Positions 44,754 to 51,576 of a stretch of DNA of 64,000 bases are shown here, in pieces. The notes below the pieces were generated by a model. That model searched no databases, was not told the DNA's origin, and was given only the letters and a program-made list of their open reading frames with translations. Source of the DNA: Lachnospiraceae bacterium (GTDB taxonomy: Bacteria; Bacillota; Clostridia; Lachnospirales; Lachnospiraceae); NCBI GenBank assembly GCA_024691305.1, contig JAILNS010000006.1, forward strand, positions 1 to 64,000, read 5' to 3'. The position numbers and the translations under genes are program-made. How positions within the stretch are numbered: the first letter of the stretch is position 1; every line of letters begins with the position of its first letter.

Positions 44754-44802
44754 TTGGTTAGTTATGTCTAACCAATAATAACACATATCCGGATAATGTC
44801 AA
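44754..44802 (-). promoter_or_regulatory. promoter of DUF3793-flavodoxin operon with GTTAG-N6-CTAAC operator B
   Basis: Minus strand: TTGACA (44797-44802), 16-base spacer, TATTAT (44775-44780). The dyad with 8-base arms TTGGTTAG (44754-44761) and CTAACCAA (44768-44775), spacer TTATGT, begins at the last -10 base and covers the start point. The shape is that of metal-dependent repressor sites (DtxR/MntR style), but the protein is unknown. Confidence 0.75.
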
Positions 44803-44825
44803 TATGGAATTTTAACCGGGCCTTT

Positions 44826-44882
44826 GAAGTGCAGATTGTCCCTGGGCCTGAAGTGCAGATTGTCCACGGACCTCTGAAGTGC
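44826..44882. repeat. tandem copies of a 24-base unit
   Basis: GAAGTGCAGATTGTCC at 44826-44841 and 44850-44865, and a third start GAAGTGC at 44876-44882. The intervening bases (CTGGGCCT, ACGGACCTCT) also look alike. Together with the next features it fills the gene-free interval 44683-45406. Confidence 0.88.
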
Positions 44883-44883
44883 C

Positions 44884-45162
44884 TGTATACCTTAGAAACT
44901 GAAAATTACTGAAAAAGGTATACATTTTGGGGTGATCGGGACTGGAAATTGTTAATTGTATGCCTTTTATGAAAGAAACCTTTAATAAAGGTATACATTT
45001 AAGCCTGTAACCATGATATCGATAACGGCGGATTATGCAATCCGGAAAAAGTATACCCTGTAAATGATAAAGTTTTGAAAAAGGCATACACCTGACATAT
45101 AAGTATTGAAATTTCTTAAAATGTATGACTTTCCTGAAGGAAACTCTCAATAAAGTCATACA
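44884..45162. other. array of four related inverted repeats/hairpins (non-coding)
   Basis: H1: TGTATACCTT (44884-44893)/AAGGTATACA (44915-44924), perfect 10-base arms, 21-base loop. H2: TGTATGCCTTT (44957-44967)/AAAGGTATACA (44987-44997), one G-T pair, 19-base loop. H3 (weaker): GTATACC (45051-45057)/GGCATAC (45083-45089). H4: TGTATGACTTT (45122-45132)/AAAGTCATACA (45152-45162), 19-base loop. H2 and H4 share loop pattern TGAARGAAACYYTYAAT, and a C-G pair in H2 becomes A-T in H4, so pairing is kept. AAAGGTATACATTT occurs identically at 44914-44927 and 44987-45000. No convincing ORF in it. Could be structured RNA, a binding-site cluster, or relics of a small repeat element. Confidence 0.7.
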
Positions 45163-45189
45163 ATGACAATTTCTGCTTCATTTCTCAGG

Positions 45190-45229
45190 CCAAATAGCCG
45201 GCGAGACCAAATAGCCGGCGAGACCAAAT
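45190..45229. repeat. 2.3 tandem copies of a 17-base unit
   Basis: CCAAATAGCCGGCGAGA at 45190-45206 and 45207-45223, identical, plus CCAAAT at 45224-45229. Intergenic, downstream of the hairpin array. Confidence 0.93.
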
Positions 45230-45272
45230 TTATATATGGAATTTTGCATCGGAAAGTAGTAAGATGTTATGA

Positions 45273-45288
45273 GTTAGATATGCCTAAT
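45273..45288 (+). promoter_or_regulatory. GTTAG-N6-CTAAT palindrome C before the methyltransferase/ATPase genes
   Basis: GTTAG (45273-45277), ATATGC, CTAAT (45284-45288), the same form as sites A and B. A possible promoter stands in front (TTGCAT at 45244-45249, TTATGA at 45267-45272, 17-base spacer), so the site would cover the start point as in the divergent operon. Confidence 0.55.
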
Positions 45289-45321
45289 AACAGTGAGAAA
45301 GCTGCAACTAAACGTAGTCAT

Positions 45322-45368
45322 ATATAACCAAACACAGTCGGATATAACCAAACACAGCTGAATATAAC
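45322..45368. repeat. 2.4 tandem copies of a 20-base unit
   Basis: ATATAACCAAACACAGTCGG (45322-45341) and ATATAACCAAACACAGCTGA (45342-45361), then ATATAAC. A more worn copy (ACTAAACGTAGTCAT) precedes. In the leader of the methyltransferase gene. Confidence 0.92.
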
Positions 45369-45406
45369 TTATCACCAAACTTTCAAGGCCACGGAGGACT
45401 TTTACG

Positions 45407-46198
45407 ATGAAACCAAATTACAAAAACTGGGTACCAAAGGGAATGGTTTTCGGCACGACTGCAGGTGCGATAGCGCTGGTCGTGATATTTGCGGGCATAT
45501 CGGCGTTCACGGTCGATGCATCCCAGACTTTAAGGAATGTGCTCATGATAATATCCGGGATCCTGGCCCTTGTTATGATATGCGTTGCGCTTTGGAGCAT
45601 TTTTGCATATAACATGTTTTCTTATGACGGTAAAAGACAACTGTCCAAAGCTATTATCGAAGGAACCGCCGGGTACATAAAGATTCCGGCAGGAGGCACA
45701 TGTCTGGATGTCGGATGCGGGAGTGGGGCACTTACGATAGCGGCAGCCAAGGCAAATCCCGATGCGAAGATTACGGGAATAGACCGCTGGGGTAAGGAAT
45801 ACGCTTCTTTTTCAAAGAAATTGTGTGAAGACAATGCAAAGGCAGAGGGTGTGAGCAATGTAAGTTTTGCACAGGGAGATGCCGTCAAACTTGATTTTGC
45901 GGATGAAACATTTGATGCCGTGACGAGCAATTATGTGTATCACAACATTACGGGCGTAAACAAGCAGCAACTTTTACTTGAAACACTCAGGGTGCTCAAA
46001 AAAGGCGGAACGTTTGCGATTCACGATATCATGTCCAAAAGCAGATACGGTGATATGGATGCTTTTATAAACAAACTTAAGGCACAGGGGTATGAAGATG
46101 TCCGCCTGATCCGTACGGATAACGGAATGTTCATGTCCAAAGGTGAGGCAATGATCATAGAACTGACAGGCTCATCACTGCTTGTCGGGACAAAATAA
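45407..46198 (+). CDS. membrane-anchored class I SAM-dependent methyltransferase
   Basis: 263 residues. Two N-terminal helices (GTTAGAIALVVIFAGISAF at about 16-35, and NVLMIISGILALVMICVALW) anchor a class I methyltransferase: SAM motif CLDVGCGSGALTIAAA at about 100, acidic D in ITGIDRWG, motif II FDAVTSNYVYHNI, and KKGGTFAIHDIMS. Substrate is unknown, but such proteins occur beside metal ATPases in Clostridia. CACGGAGGAC is the ribosome binding site. The transcript probably continues into DUF6110 and the P-type ATPase. GTTAG-N6-CTAAT operator upstream. Confidence 0.82.
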   Translation: MKPNYKNWVPKGMVFGTTAGAIALVVIFAGISAFTVDASQTLRNVLMIISGILALVMICVALWSIFAYNMFSYDGKRQLSKAIIEGTAGYIKIPAGGTCLDVGCGSGALTIAAAKANPDAKITGIDRWGKEYASFSKKLCEDNAKAEGVSNVSFAQGDAVKLDFADETFDAVTSNYVYHNITGVNKQQLLLETLRVLKKGGTFAIHDIMSKSRYGDMDAFINKLKAQGYEDVRLIRTDNGMFMSKGEAMIIELTGSSLLVGTK

Positions 46199-46235
46199 TA
46201 AACTCAGAATAATAAATACAAAATAATAAATACAG
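46194..46235. repeat. three tandem copies of a 14-base unit spanning stop codon and ribosome binding site
   Basis: AATAATAAACTCAG (46194-46207), AATAATAAATACAA (46208-46221), AATAATAAATACAG (46222-46235). The first copy contains the methyltransferase stop (TAA at 46196-46198), the last ends in the AGGAGGA ribosome binding site of the DUF6110 gene. Confidence 0.92.
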
Positions 46236-46247
46236 GAGGATAAGATA

Positions 46248-46496
46248 ATGGACATTTCTAAAATCGGAATTTTTGCACTGGGGACATTGTTTGGACTTGA
46301 AGGTATCAAACTCCTTTCGGGGAAGGATGCCAAGAAAGCTTATACTCATTGTACTGCTGCGGCTTTAAGAGCTAAAGACAATGTGCTCGATCAGGTAACC
46401 GTACTCAAGGAAAACTGCACGGATATCTATGAAGAAGCAAAGTCAATAAATGAAGACAGGGCAGCTGCGGAGAGAGAAAAAGAAATACAGGATTAG
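46248..46496 (+). CDS. DUF6110 family protein
   Basis: 82 residues: an N-terminal hydrophobic helix (IGIFALGTLFGLEGIKLL) followed by a charged amphipathic/coiled-coil region (NVLDQVTVLKENCTDIYEEA, AAAEREKEIQD). It matches to my memory the small DUF6110 proteins coded next to HMA-type P-type ATPases. Single membrane anchor, probable accessory to the ATPase; function unproved. AGGAGGATAAGATA is the ribosome binding site. Confidence 0.68.
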   Translation: MDISKIGIFALGTLFGLEGIKLLSGKDAKKAYTHCTAAALRAKDNVLDQVTVLKENCTDIYEEAKSINEDRAAAEREKEIQD

Positions 46497-46532
46497 TATG
46501 AGATAATCCGGGATAAGACTTTTGGAGAAAAC

Positions 46533-48623
46533 ATGAAATATACCATTAAGCACGAGACCGGATCCAGAATGAGGGTACATCTTCCAATGAAACGGATGAC
46601 GTTTCGGGAGGCTGATACCCTTGATTTTTATCTTCAGGGATTCAGTCAGATAAAAGAAGTTAAAATATATGAGCGCACAGCCGATGTCGCGATCATATAT
46701 GATTGTGACAGGGATGAGGCTATAGACATACTAAGAGCGTATGATCCCGCAAAACTAGATGTCCCCGAGACCGTATATGAAACTTCGGGAAGAGAGCAGG
46801 CAGCTGAATATTCGGACAGGATCGCTACAGCGATAATACTGCATTACGGCAAGAGGCTTATCATACCGTTTAGTTTGCGGACGATATGGGTTTGCATCAA
46901 AACCGCAAGGTATATGTGGCGAGGATTAAAAACCCTTGGAAGCGGGAGTTTAAGAGTTGAACTGCTGGATGCGATAGCAATCTTTGCCGCAGTCCTTACG
47001 GGAGATTATAAGACTGCTTCAAGTGTGATGTTCCTGCTTAAGATAGGAGATATCTTAGAGGAATGGACACACAAAAGATCCGTTGGAGATCTTGCAAGAC
47101 GCATGTCGCTTAATGTGGACAAGGTATGGATTGTTACGGATTCGGGCGAAGTGCTTGCGGACTCTTCAAGTGTTGTGGCAGGGGACAAAGTTATAGTCAG
47201 GATGGGTAATATGATCCCGTTTGACGGGGAGGTCACAGACGGAGAAGCATTTGTAAATCAGGCTTCGATGACGGGTGAACCACTTCCGGTGAGAAAGGCC
47301 TCAGGTACTCCGGTTTTTGCCGGGACTGTTGTTGAAGAGGGTGAGGTCACCGTATGTGTGACCAAGATAAGCGGCAGCGGAAGATTCGACAAGATAGTTA
47401 AGATGATCGAAGAGTCCGAAAAATTAAAATCCTCACTTGAGAGTAAGGCAGAGAGGCTTGCGGACAGGCTTGTACCGTATACACTTCTTGCTTCGGGCCT
47501 TACATATCTGTTTAGCCGTAATATCACCAAAGCAGTTTCGGTACTCATGGTCGATTATTCATGTGCTCTTAAGATGGCAATGCCCATATCCGTTTTGTCA
47601 GCTATAAAGGAAGCATCGGACTATGATATCACGGTAAAAGGCGGACGATTCTTAGAGGCGGTTTCGGAAGCTGATACGATCGTCTTTGATAAAACCGGTA
47701 CACTCACGGAAGCCAAGCCCAAGGTCGTAAAAGTGGTATCGTTTAATGATGAGTCCGAGGATGAACTGCTCAGACAGGCAGCGTGTCTTGAAGAACATTT
47801 CCCGCATTCGGTAGCAAATGCCGTAGTGGAGGCGGCGTTTGAAAAAGGGCTTGACCACGAAGAGATGCATAGTAAGATTGAATATATAGTCGCACACGGG
47901 ATAGCTTCCAGAATAGACAATAAGAAGGCCGTGATAGGCAGTTACCATTTTGTTTTTGAAGATGAGAAGGTCAAAGTTCCCAGAGGCAAAAAGAAAATTC
48001 TCGATAAACTGCCTCCGGAGTATTCACATCTGTATTTTGCCAAAGAAGGCAGACTGTGTGCGTGCATACTTATCGAGGATCCGATAAGAAAAGAAGCAGT
48101 TACGGTCACGGACAGACTAAGGACCCTTGGATTTGAGCATATCGTCATGATGACCGGTGACAGTGAAAGGACTGCCGCTGCGATAGCGTCAAAAGCCGGA
48201 ATAGACGAGTATTATGCCGAGGTTCTTCCGGAAGATAAGGCGGGCTTTATAGAGCGCACCAGGGCAGAAGGCCGTAAGGTCATAATGGTAGGAGACGGTA
48301 TAAACGATTCACCCGCGCTTTCTGCAGCCGATGCGGGAATAGCCATAAGTGAAGGCGCAGAGATCGCCAGACAGATCGCAGATATAACCATAAGCGGAAG
48401 CGGTCTTGAGAGTATAGTTACTCTGCGAAAGATAAGTACTGCGCTTATGAAGCGTATAGGTTTTAATTACAGGACAATAGTGGGATTTAATTCATCTCTC
48501 ATAGCGCTTGGTATAGCGGGAGTACTACCGCCGTCGACATCGGCACTTTTACATAACGGATCGACGGTTGCACTCGGACTTAAGAGCATGACTCCGCTTA
48601 TCAAGACCGATCGCACCCATTGA
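46533..48623 (+). CDS. P1B-type heavy-metal P-type ATPase with atypical SCA motif
   Basis: 696 residues. N-terminal domain (1-75) is HMA-like but lacks CxxC. Actuator TGEPLPV, phosphorylation site DKTGTLTEAKP with D386, P-domain MVGDGINDSPALSAADAGIAI, and N-domain HPxx in CLEEHFPHSVANA. The metal site of the sixth helix, normally CPC, SPC or similar, reads DYSCALKMAMP here (Cys344), so it lacks the Pro and second Cys. This variant group occurs in anaerobes; metal likely Fe, Mn or Zn rather than Cu, by inference. Exports or imports a divalent cation across the membrane. Cotranscribed with DUF6110. The last helices are followed by LKSMTPLI. Confidence 0.88.
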   Translation: MKYTIKHETGSRMRVHLPMKRMTFREADTLDFYLQGFSQIKEVKIYERTADVAIIYDCDRDEAIDILRAYDPAKLDVPETVYETSGREQAAEYSDRIATAIILHYGKRLIIPFSLRTIWVCIKTARYMWRGLKTLGSGSLRVELLDAIAIFAAVLTGDYKTASSVMFLLKIGDILEEWTHKRSVGDLARRMSLNVDKVWIVTDSGEVLADSSSVVAGDKVIVRMGNMIPFDGEVTDGEAFVNQASMTGEPLPVRKASGTPVFAGTVVEEGEVTVCVTKISGSGRFDKIVKMIEESEKLKSSLESKAERLADRLVPYTLLASGLTYLFSRNITKAVSVLMVDYSCALKMAMPISVLSAIKEASDYDITVKGGRFLEAVSEADTIVFDKTGTLTEAKPKVVKVVSFNDESEDELLRQAACLEEHFPHSVANAVVEAAFEKGLDHEEMHSKIEYIVAHGIASRIDNKKAVIGSYHFVFEDEKVKVPRGKKKILDKLPPEYSHLYFAKEGRLCACILIEDPIRKEAVTVTDRLRTLGFEHIVMMTGDSERTAAAIASKAGIDEYYAEVLPEDKAGFIERTRAEGRKVIMVGDGINDSPALSAADAGIAISEGAEIARQIADITISGSGLESIVTLRKISTALMKRIGFNYRTIVGFNSSLIALGIAGVLPPSTSALLHNGSTVALGLKSMTPLIKTDRTH

Positions 48624-48626
48624 TTT

Positions 48627-48691
48627 CGGCGAAAGACCATAGCTCCGGCTAAAACCATAATCGCGGAGAAGACCATGTTCCCGGCGAAAGA
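48627..48691. repeat. degenerate tandem repeat, 18-19 bases, 3.5 copies
   Basis: CGGCGAAAGACCATAGCTC (48627-48645), CGGCTAAAACCATAATCG (48646-48663), CGGAGAAGACCATGTTCC (48664-48681) and CGGCGAAAGA (48682-48691). Starts 4 bases after the ATPase stop. More diverged than other repeats. Confidence 0.8.
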
Positions 48692-48703
48692 TGATTTGAG
48701 ATT

Positions 48704-49399
48704 ATGAAAGAACAATATGAAAGAACACAGATGCTTTTTGGAGAAGAAGCCCTCGAAAAACTTGCCCGCTCGCATGTGGCCGTATTCGGTATAGGCGGAG
48801 TGGGAGGCTATGTATGCGAGGCTCTTGCAAGAAGCGGCGTCGGATATTTTGATCTTATCGACAAAGACACCGTGAGCGTCACAAATATCAATCGTCAGAT
48901 CATAGCGCTTCATTCAACCGTGGGCCGCTATAAGACCGATGTTATGAAAGAAAGGATCGCTGATATAGATCCGGATATAGTGGTCAAGGCATTCCGTTGT
49001 TTTTTTCTGCCGGAAAACGCAGGGGAATTTGATTTTACGAAGTACGATTATGTGGTCGATGCCGTTGATACCGTAACGGCCAAGATTGAACTTATAATGC
49101 GTACAAAAGAGGCAGGTGTTCCGATCATAAGTTCTATGGGAACCGGCAACAAACTTGATCCCGGCGGGTTTATGGTCGCAGATATTTATGAAACAAAAGA
49201 GTGTCCGCTTGCCAAGGTCATGAGACATGAACTGAAAAAAAGAGATATAGATTCCCTTAAGGTCGTATATTCCGAAGAAAAGCCCATAAAAACCGGAAGC
49301 AGTGTTCCGGGAAGCAATTCATTCGTTCCTTCTTCGGCGGGGCTTATGATCGCATCCGAAGTGATAAAGGACCTTACGGGCATAAACCGACGTGCTTGA
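48704..49399 (+). CDS. tcdA: tRNA threonylcarbamoyladenosine dehydratase (TcdA/ThiF family)
   Basis: 231 residues. E1-like ATP-dependent cyclase: nucleotide motif VFGIGGVGGYVCEALARSG (about 28-46), INRQIIALHSTVGRYKTD with the Arg finger, VVDAVDTVTAKIELI, SMGTGNKLDP. TcdA (CsdL) cyclises t6A in tRNA to ct6A. No CxxC zinc motif, as in TcdA and unlike MoeB. The start ATG is behind AAAGATGATTTGAG, a moderate site. It is upstream of the ZIP gene and its last bases contain the ZIP -35. Confidence 0.88.
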   Translation: MKEQYERTQMLFGEEALEKLARSHVAVFGIGGVGGYVCEALARSGVGYFDLIDKDTVSVTNINRQIIALHSTVGRYKTDVMKERIADIDPDIVVKAFRCFFLPENAGEFDFTKYDYVVDAVDTVTAKIELIMRTKEAGVPIISSMGTGNKLDPGGFMVADIYETKECPLAKVMRHELKKRDIDSLKVVYSEEKPIKTGSSVPGSNSFVPSSAGLMIASEVIKDLTGINRRA

Positions 49400-49424
49400 A
49401 TTTGCCTGCAAAAATAGATATAAT
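49396..49424 (+). promoter_or_regulatory. promoter of the ZIP gene overlapping tcdA stop; possibly leaderless
   Basis: TTGAAT (49396-49401), 17 bases, TATAAT (49419-49424). The expected transcript start (about 49431) falls at the ATG at 49432, and no Shine-Dalgarno exists before it. So the main transcript may be leaderless. Confidence 0.6.
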
Positions 49425-49431
49425 GTAGCGC

Positions 49432-50214
49432 ATGAATACAACGGTCTTACTTGGGGTGATAATCCCTTTTATAGGCACATGTGCCGGATCTGCGTGTGTA
49501 TTTTTCATGCGTGGACAGATGAAAAGAAGCGTGGAACGTGCGCTTACCGGGTTTGCTGCAGGAGTGATGGTGGCGGCTTCGGTATGGAGTCTTTTGATAC
49601 CCGCCATGGAACAGAGTGCCGGTATGGGCAAGTTATCTTTTGTCCCTTCGGTCGCAGGTTTCTGGCTGGGTATTCTTTTTTTACTGCTTCTTGACGAGGT
49701 TATCCCGCATCTGCATCTTAACGCTTCGGAGTCTGAGGGCCCCAAAAGTAAGCTCGCAAGGACTACGATGATGGTACTTGCGGTGACTCTTCACAACATC
49801 CCCGAAGGTATGGCTGTCGGAGTCGTATATGCGGGTTTGGTCAGCGGATCTGCCGAGATCACGGCAGGAGGAGCACTCGCGCTTGCACTCGGTATCGCGA
49901 TACAGAATTTCCCGGAGGGTGCGATCATATCGATGCCTCTTCATGCGGAGGGCAAGACCAGATTTAAAGCGTTTTTGGATGGAGTGCTTTCGGGAGCTGT
50001 AGAACCTTTGGGAGCGCTTCTTACAATATTTGCGGCGAGCCATGTGGTTCCCGCCATGCCGTATATGCTTTCATTTGCGGCAGGCGCCATGTTATATGTG
50101 GTGGTTGAAGAACTTATACCGGAGATGTCAGAGGGCGAACATTCAAACATAGGAGTTGTCATGTTTGCCGTAGGTTTTACCCTGATGATGACTCTGGATG
50201 TAGCATTAGGATAA
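49432..50214 (+). CDS. ZIP-family divalent metal transporter
   Basis: 260 residues with eight helices. The conserved metal-binding segments HNIPEGMAVGVVY (helix IV) and QNFPEGAIISMPL (helix V) give the HNxPEG and (Q/H)xxPEG motifs. The sequence LLLDEVIPHLH provides a His-rich loop. ZIP proteins of this GufA/ZupT group import Zn, Fe or Mn. Start as above, family-typical N-terminus. Followed after 13 bases by an HMA chaperone, suggesting a joint role in metal traffic. Confidence 0.93.
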   Translation: MNTTVLLGVIIPFIGTCAGSACVFFMRGQMKRSVERALTGFAAGVMVAASVWSLLIPAMEQSAGMGKLSFVPSVAGFWLGILFLLLLDEVIPHLHLNASESEGPKSKLARTTMMVLAVTLHNIPEGMAVGVVYAGLVSGSAEITAGGALALALGIAIQNFPEGAIISMPLHAEGKTRFKAFLDGVLSGAVEPLGALLTIFAASHVVPAMPYMLSFAAGAMLYVVVEELIPEMSEGEHSNIGVVMFAVGFTLMMTLDVALG

Positions 50215-50227
50215 CAGGAGGCTTATT

Positions 50228-50485
50228 ATGAACAAGGTGACACTTAGTATTGACGGAATGATGTGTAATATGTGCGAGACACATATGAACGAGGCTATCA
50301 GAAAAGCCGTTCCCGAGGCAAAGAAGGTTTCTTCTTCACATACGTCCGGCGAGACAACTTTTCTTTTTGACGGAGAGCCCGATATGGAGGCGATCCAAAA
50401 AGCGGTTGATGAGACCGGATATACACTTAAAGGGACTGATGTTTCACCCTATGAGAAAAAGGGACTGTTCGGATTTTTAAAATGA
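50228..50485 (+). CDS. heavy-metal-associated (HMA) domain protein
   Basis: 85 residues. Ferredoxin-like HMA fold with metal motif GMMCNMCETH (CxxC, residues about 13-16), followed by a typical second half (DEAIQKAVDETGY-like block) and a lysine-rich tail KKGLFGFLK. A small metallochaperone, usually for Cu or Zn. Downstream of the ZIP gene in the same direction; the P-type ATPase upstream lacks a CxxC of its own, so this protein might supply it. ACAGGAGGCTTATT is the ribosome binding site. Confidence 0.88.
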   Translation: MNKVTLSIDGMMCNMCETHMNEAIRKAVPEAKKVSSSHTSGETTFLFDGEPDMEAIQKAVDETGYTLKGTDVSPYEKKGLFGFLK

Positions 50486-50497
50486 TAACACCAAAGT

Positions 50498-50528
50498 AAA
50501 GAGCGCATCAGTTTTGGGCGCTCTTTTC
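50498..50528 (+). terminator. hairpin terminator after the HMA gene
   Basis: AAAGAGCGC (50498-50506) and GCGCTCTTT (50518-50526), 11-base loop, then TC. Short T tract, so efficiency is uncertain; pyrE starts 25 bases later. Confidence 0.7.
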
Positions 50529-50552
50529 GGTAAGAAAAAAAGGAAGCAAAGT

Positions 50553-51248
50553 ATGGAAAGTTATAAAGAAGAATTTATCAGATTCATGGTTGAAAGCGAC
50601 GTTCTTAAGTTCGGGGATTTCACATTAAAGAGCGGGCGTAAATCTCCCTTTTTCATGAATGCGGGAGCATATGTTACCGGCTCGCAGTTAAAGAGACTCG
50701 GCGAGTACTATGCACATGCGATCCATGATGTGTACGGTGATGATTTTGACGTGCTCTTCGGACCTGCATATAAGGGCATTCCGATAAGCGTGGTCACTGC
50801 CGTCGCATACAGTGAACTCTACGGACGTGAGATAAGATATTGCAGCGACCGCAAGGAGTTAAAAGACCATGGTGCAGACAAGGGAGGCCTTCTCGGAAGC
50901 CCCTTAAAAGACGGTGACAGGGTTGTGATGATAGAAGATGTCACAACATCGGGCAAATCCATGGAGGAAACAGTACCCAAGGTAAGGAACGCCGCCAATG
51001 TGACTATCGTGGGACTCATGGTAAGTCTCGACAGGGAAGAACGCGGTATGGATTCCGACAAGAGCGCCCTGTCCGAGATATCCGAAAGATACGGATTCCC
51101 CACCGCAGCCATCGTATCGATGTCTGAAGTTACGGAAGTTTTGTATAACAAAGAGATAGACGGACGCGTTCTTATCGATGATGAGATCAAAAAAGCCATA
51201 GATGCTTATTACGGAGAATACGGTGCGCAAAGACAGGATCATATTTAA
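50553..51248 (+). CDS. pyrE: orotate phosphoribosyltransferase
   Basis: 231 residues. Adds PRPP to orotate to make OMP in pyrimidine synthesis. Motifs: FGDFTLKSGRKSPFFMNAG, FGPAYKGIPI (hood), the flexible loop KDHGADKG and the PRPP signature VVMIEDVTTSGKSM. ATG 50553 follows AAAAGGAAGC; the longer frame would start in the terminator. Its last 26 bases overlap the small membrane-protein gene. Not near other pyr genes. Confidence 0.94.
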   Translation: MESYKEEFIRFMVESDVLKFGDFTLKSGRKSPFFMNAGAYVTGSQLKRLGEYYAHAIHDVYGDDFDVLFGPAYKGIPISVVTAVAYSELYGREIRYCSDRKELKDHGADKGGLLGSPLKDGDRVVMIEDVTTSGKSMEETVPKVRNAANVTIVGLMVSLDREERGMDSDKSALSEISERYGFPTAAIVSMSEVTEVLYNKEIDGRVLIDDEIKKAIDAYYGEYGAQRQDHI

Positions 51249-51537
51249 GAGTCACGAACAATCGGATATAGGGATAATGTCCTTGATACTCGGTATCATA
51301 AGCGCGTTGTCCGTTGTATACAGCATAGTTTACAGTTATGTAAGGCAGGGAGAGATAAACGACAGGTTTGGCGTGGCTTTGTTTGTGACGCTTATAATGT
51401 CGATCGTGGGTGCGGTGCTTGGAACGATAGCAAGAAAAGATACCGATAAACTGCAGCTTATCCCCAAACTTGCGATAGCGCTCAATATTCTTGTGATAGT
51501 ATTTTTGGGTGCACTTTTGTGGATAGGATTAAACTGA
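51223..51537 (+). CDS. small membrane protein, DUF6142-like
   Basis: 104 residues from GTG 51223 (GGAG six bases in front). Charged start RKDRIIFKSHEQS, then three helices (about 18-36, 45-65, 80-100) with MSLILGIISALSVVYSIVYS as the first. The layout, with a helix-loop-helix and a basic break (RKDTDKLQLIPKL), resembles small DUF6142 proteins which I recall behind pyrE in Lachnospiraceae. No known function. Starts inside pyrE (26-base overlap), so translated together. Confidence 0.6.
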   Translation: MRKDRIIFKSHEQSDIGIMSLILGIISALSVVYSIVYSYVRQGEINDRFGVALFVTLIMSIVGAVLGTIARKDTDKLQLIPKLAIALNILVIVFLGALLWIGLN

Positions 51538-51576
51538 CGGAAAGGATTCGGCAAATGGCCGGTAATCGTTTGGACC

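Noticed and set aside
44884-45162. Hairpin array as a row of terminators
   Set aside because: None of the stems is GC-rich or followed by a T tract, and loops are about 20 bases.
44045-45368. Clustered short repeats taken as a CRISPR array
   Set aside because: Copies are directly adjacent with no variable spacers, units differ between clusters, and no cas gene is in the window.
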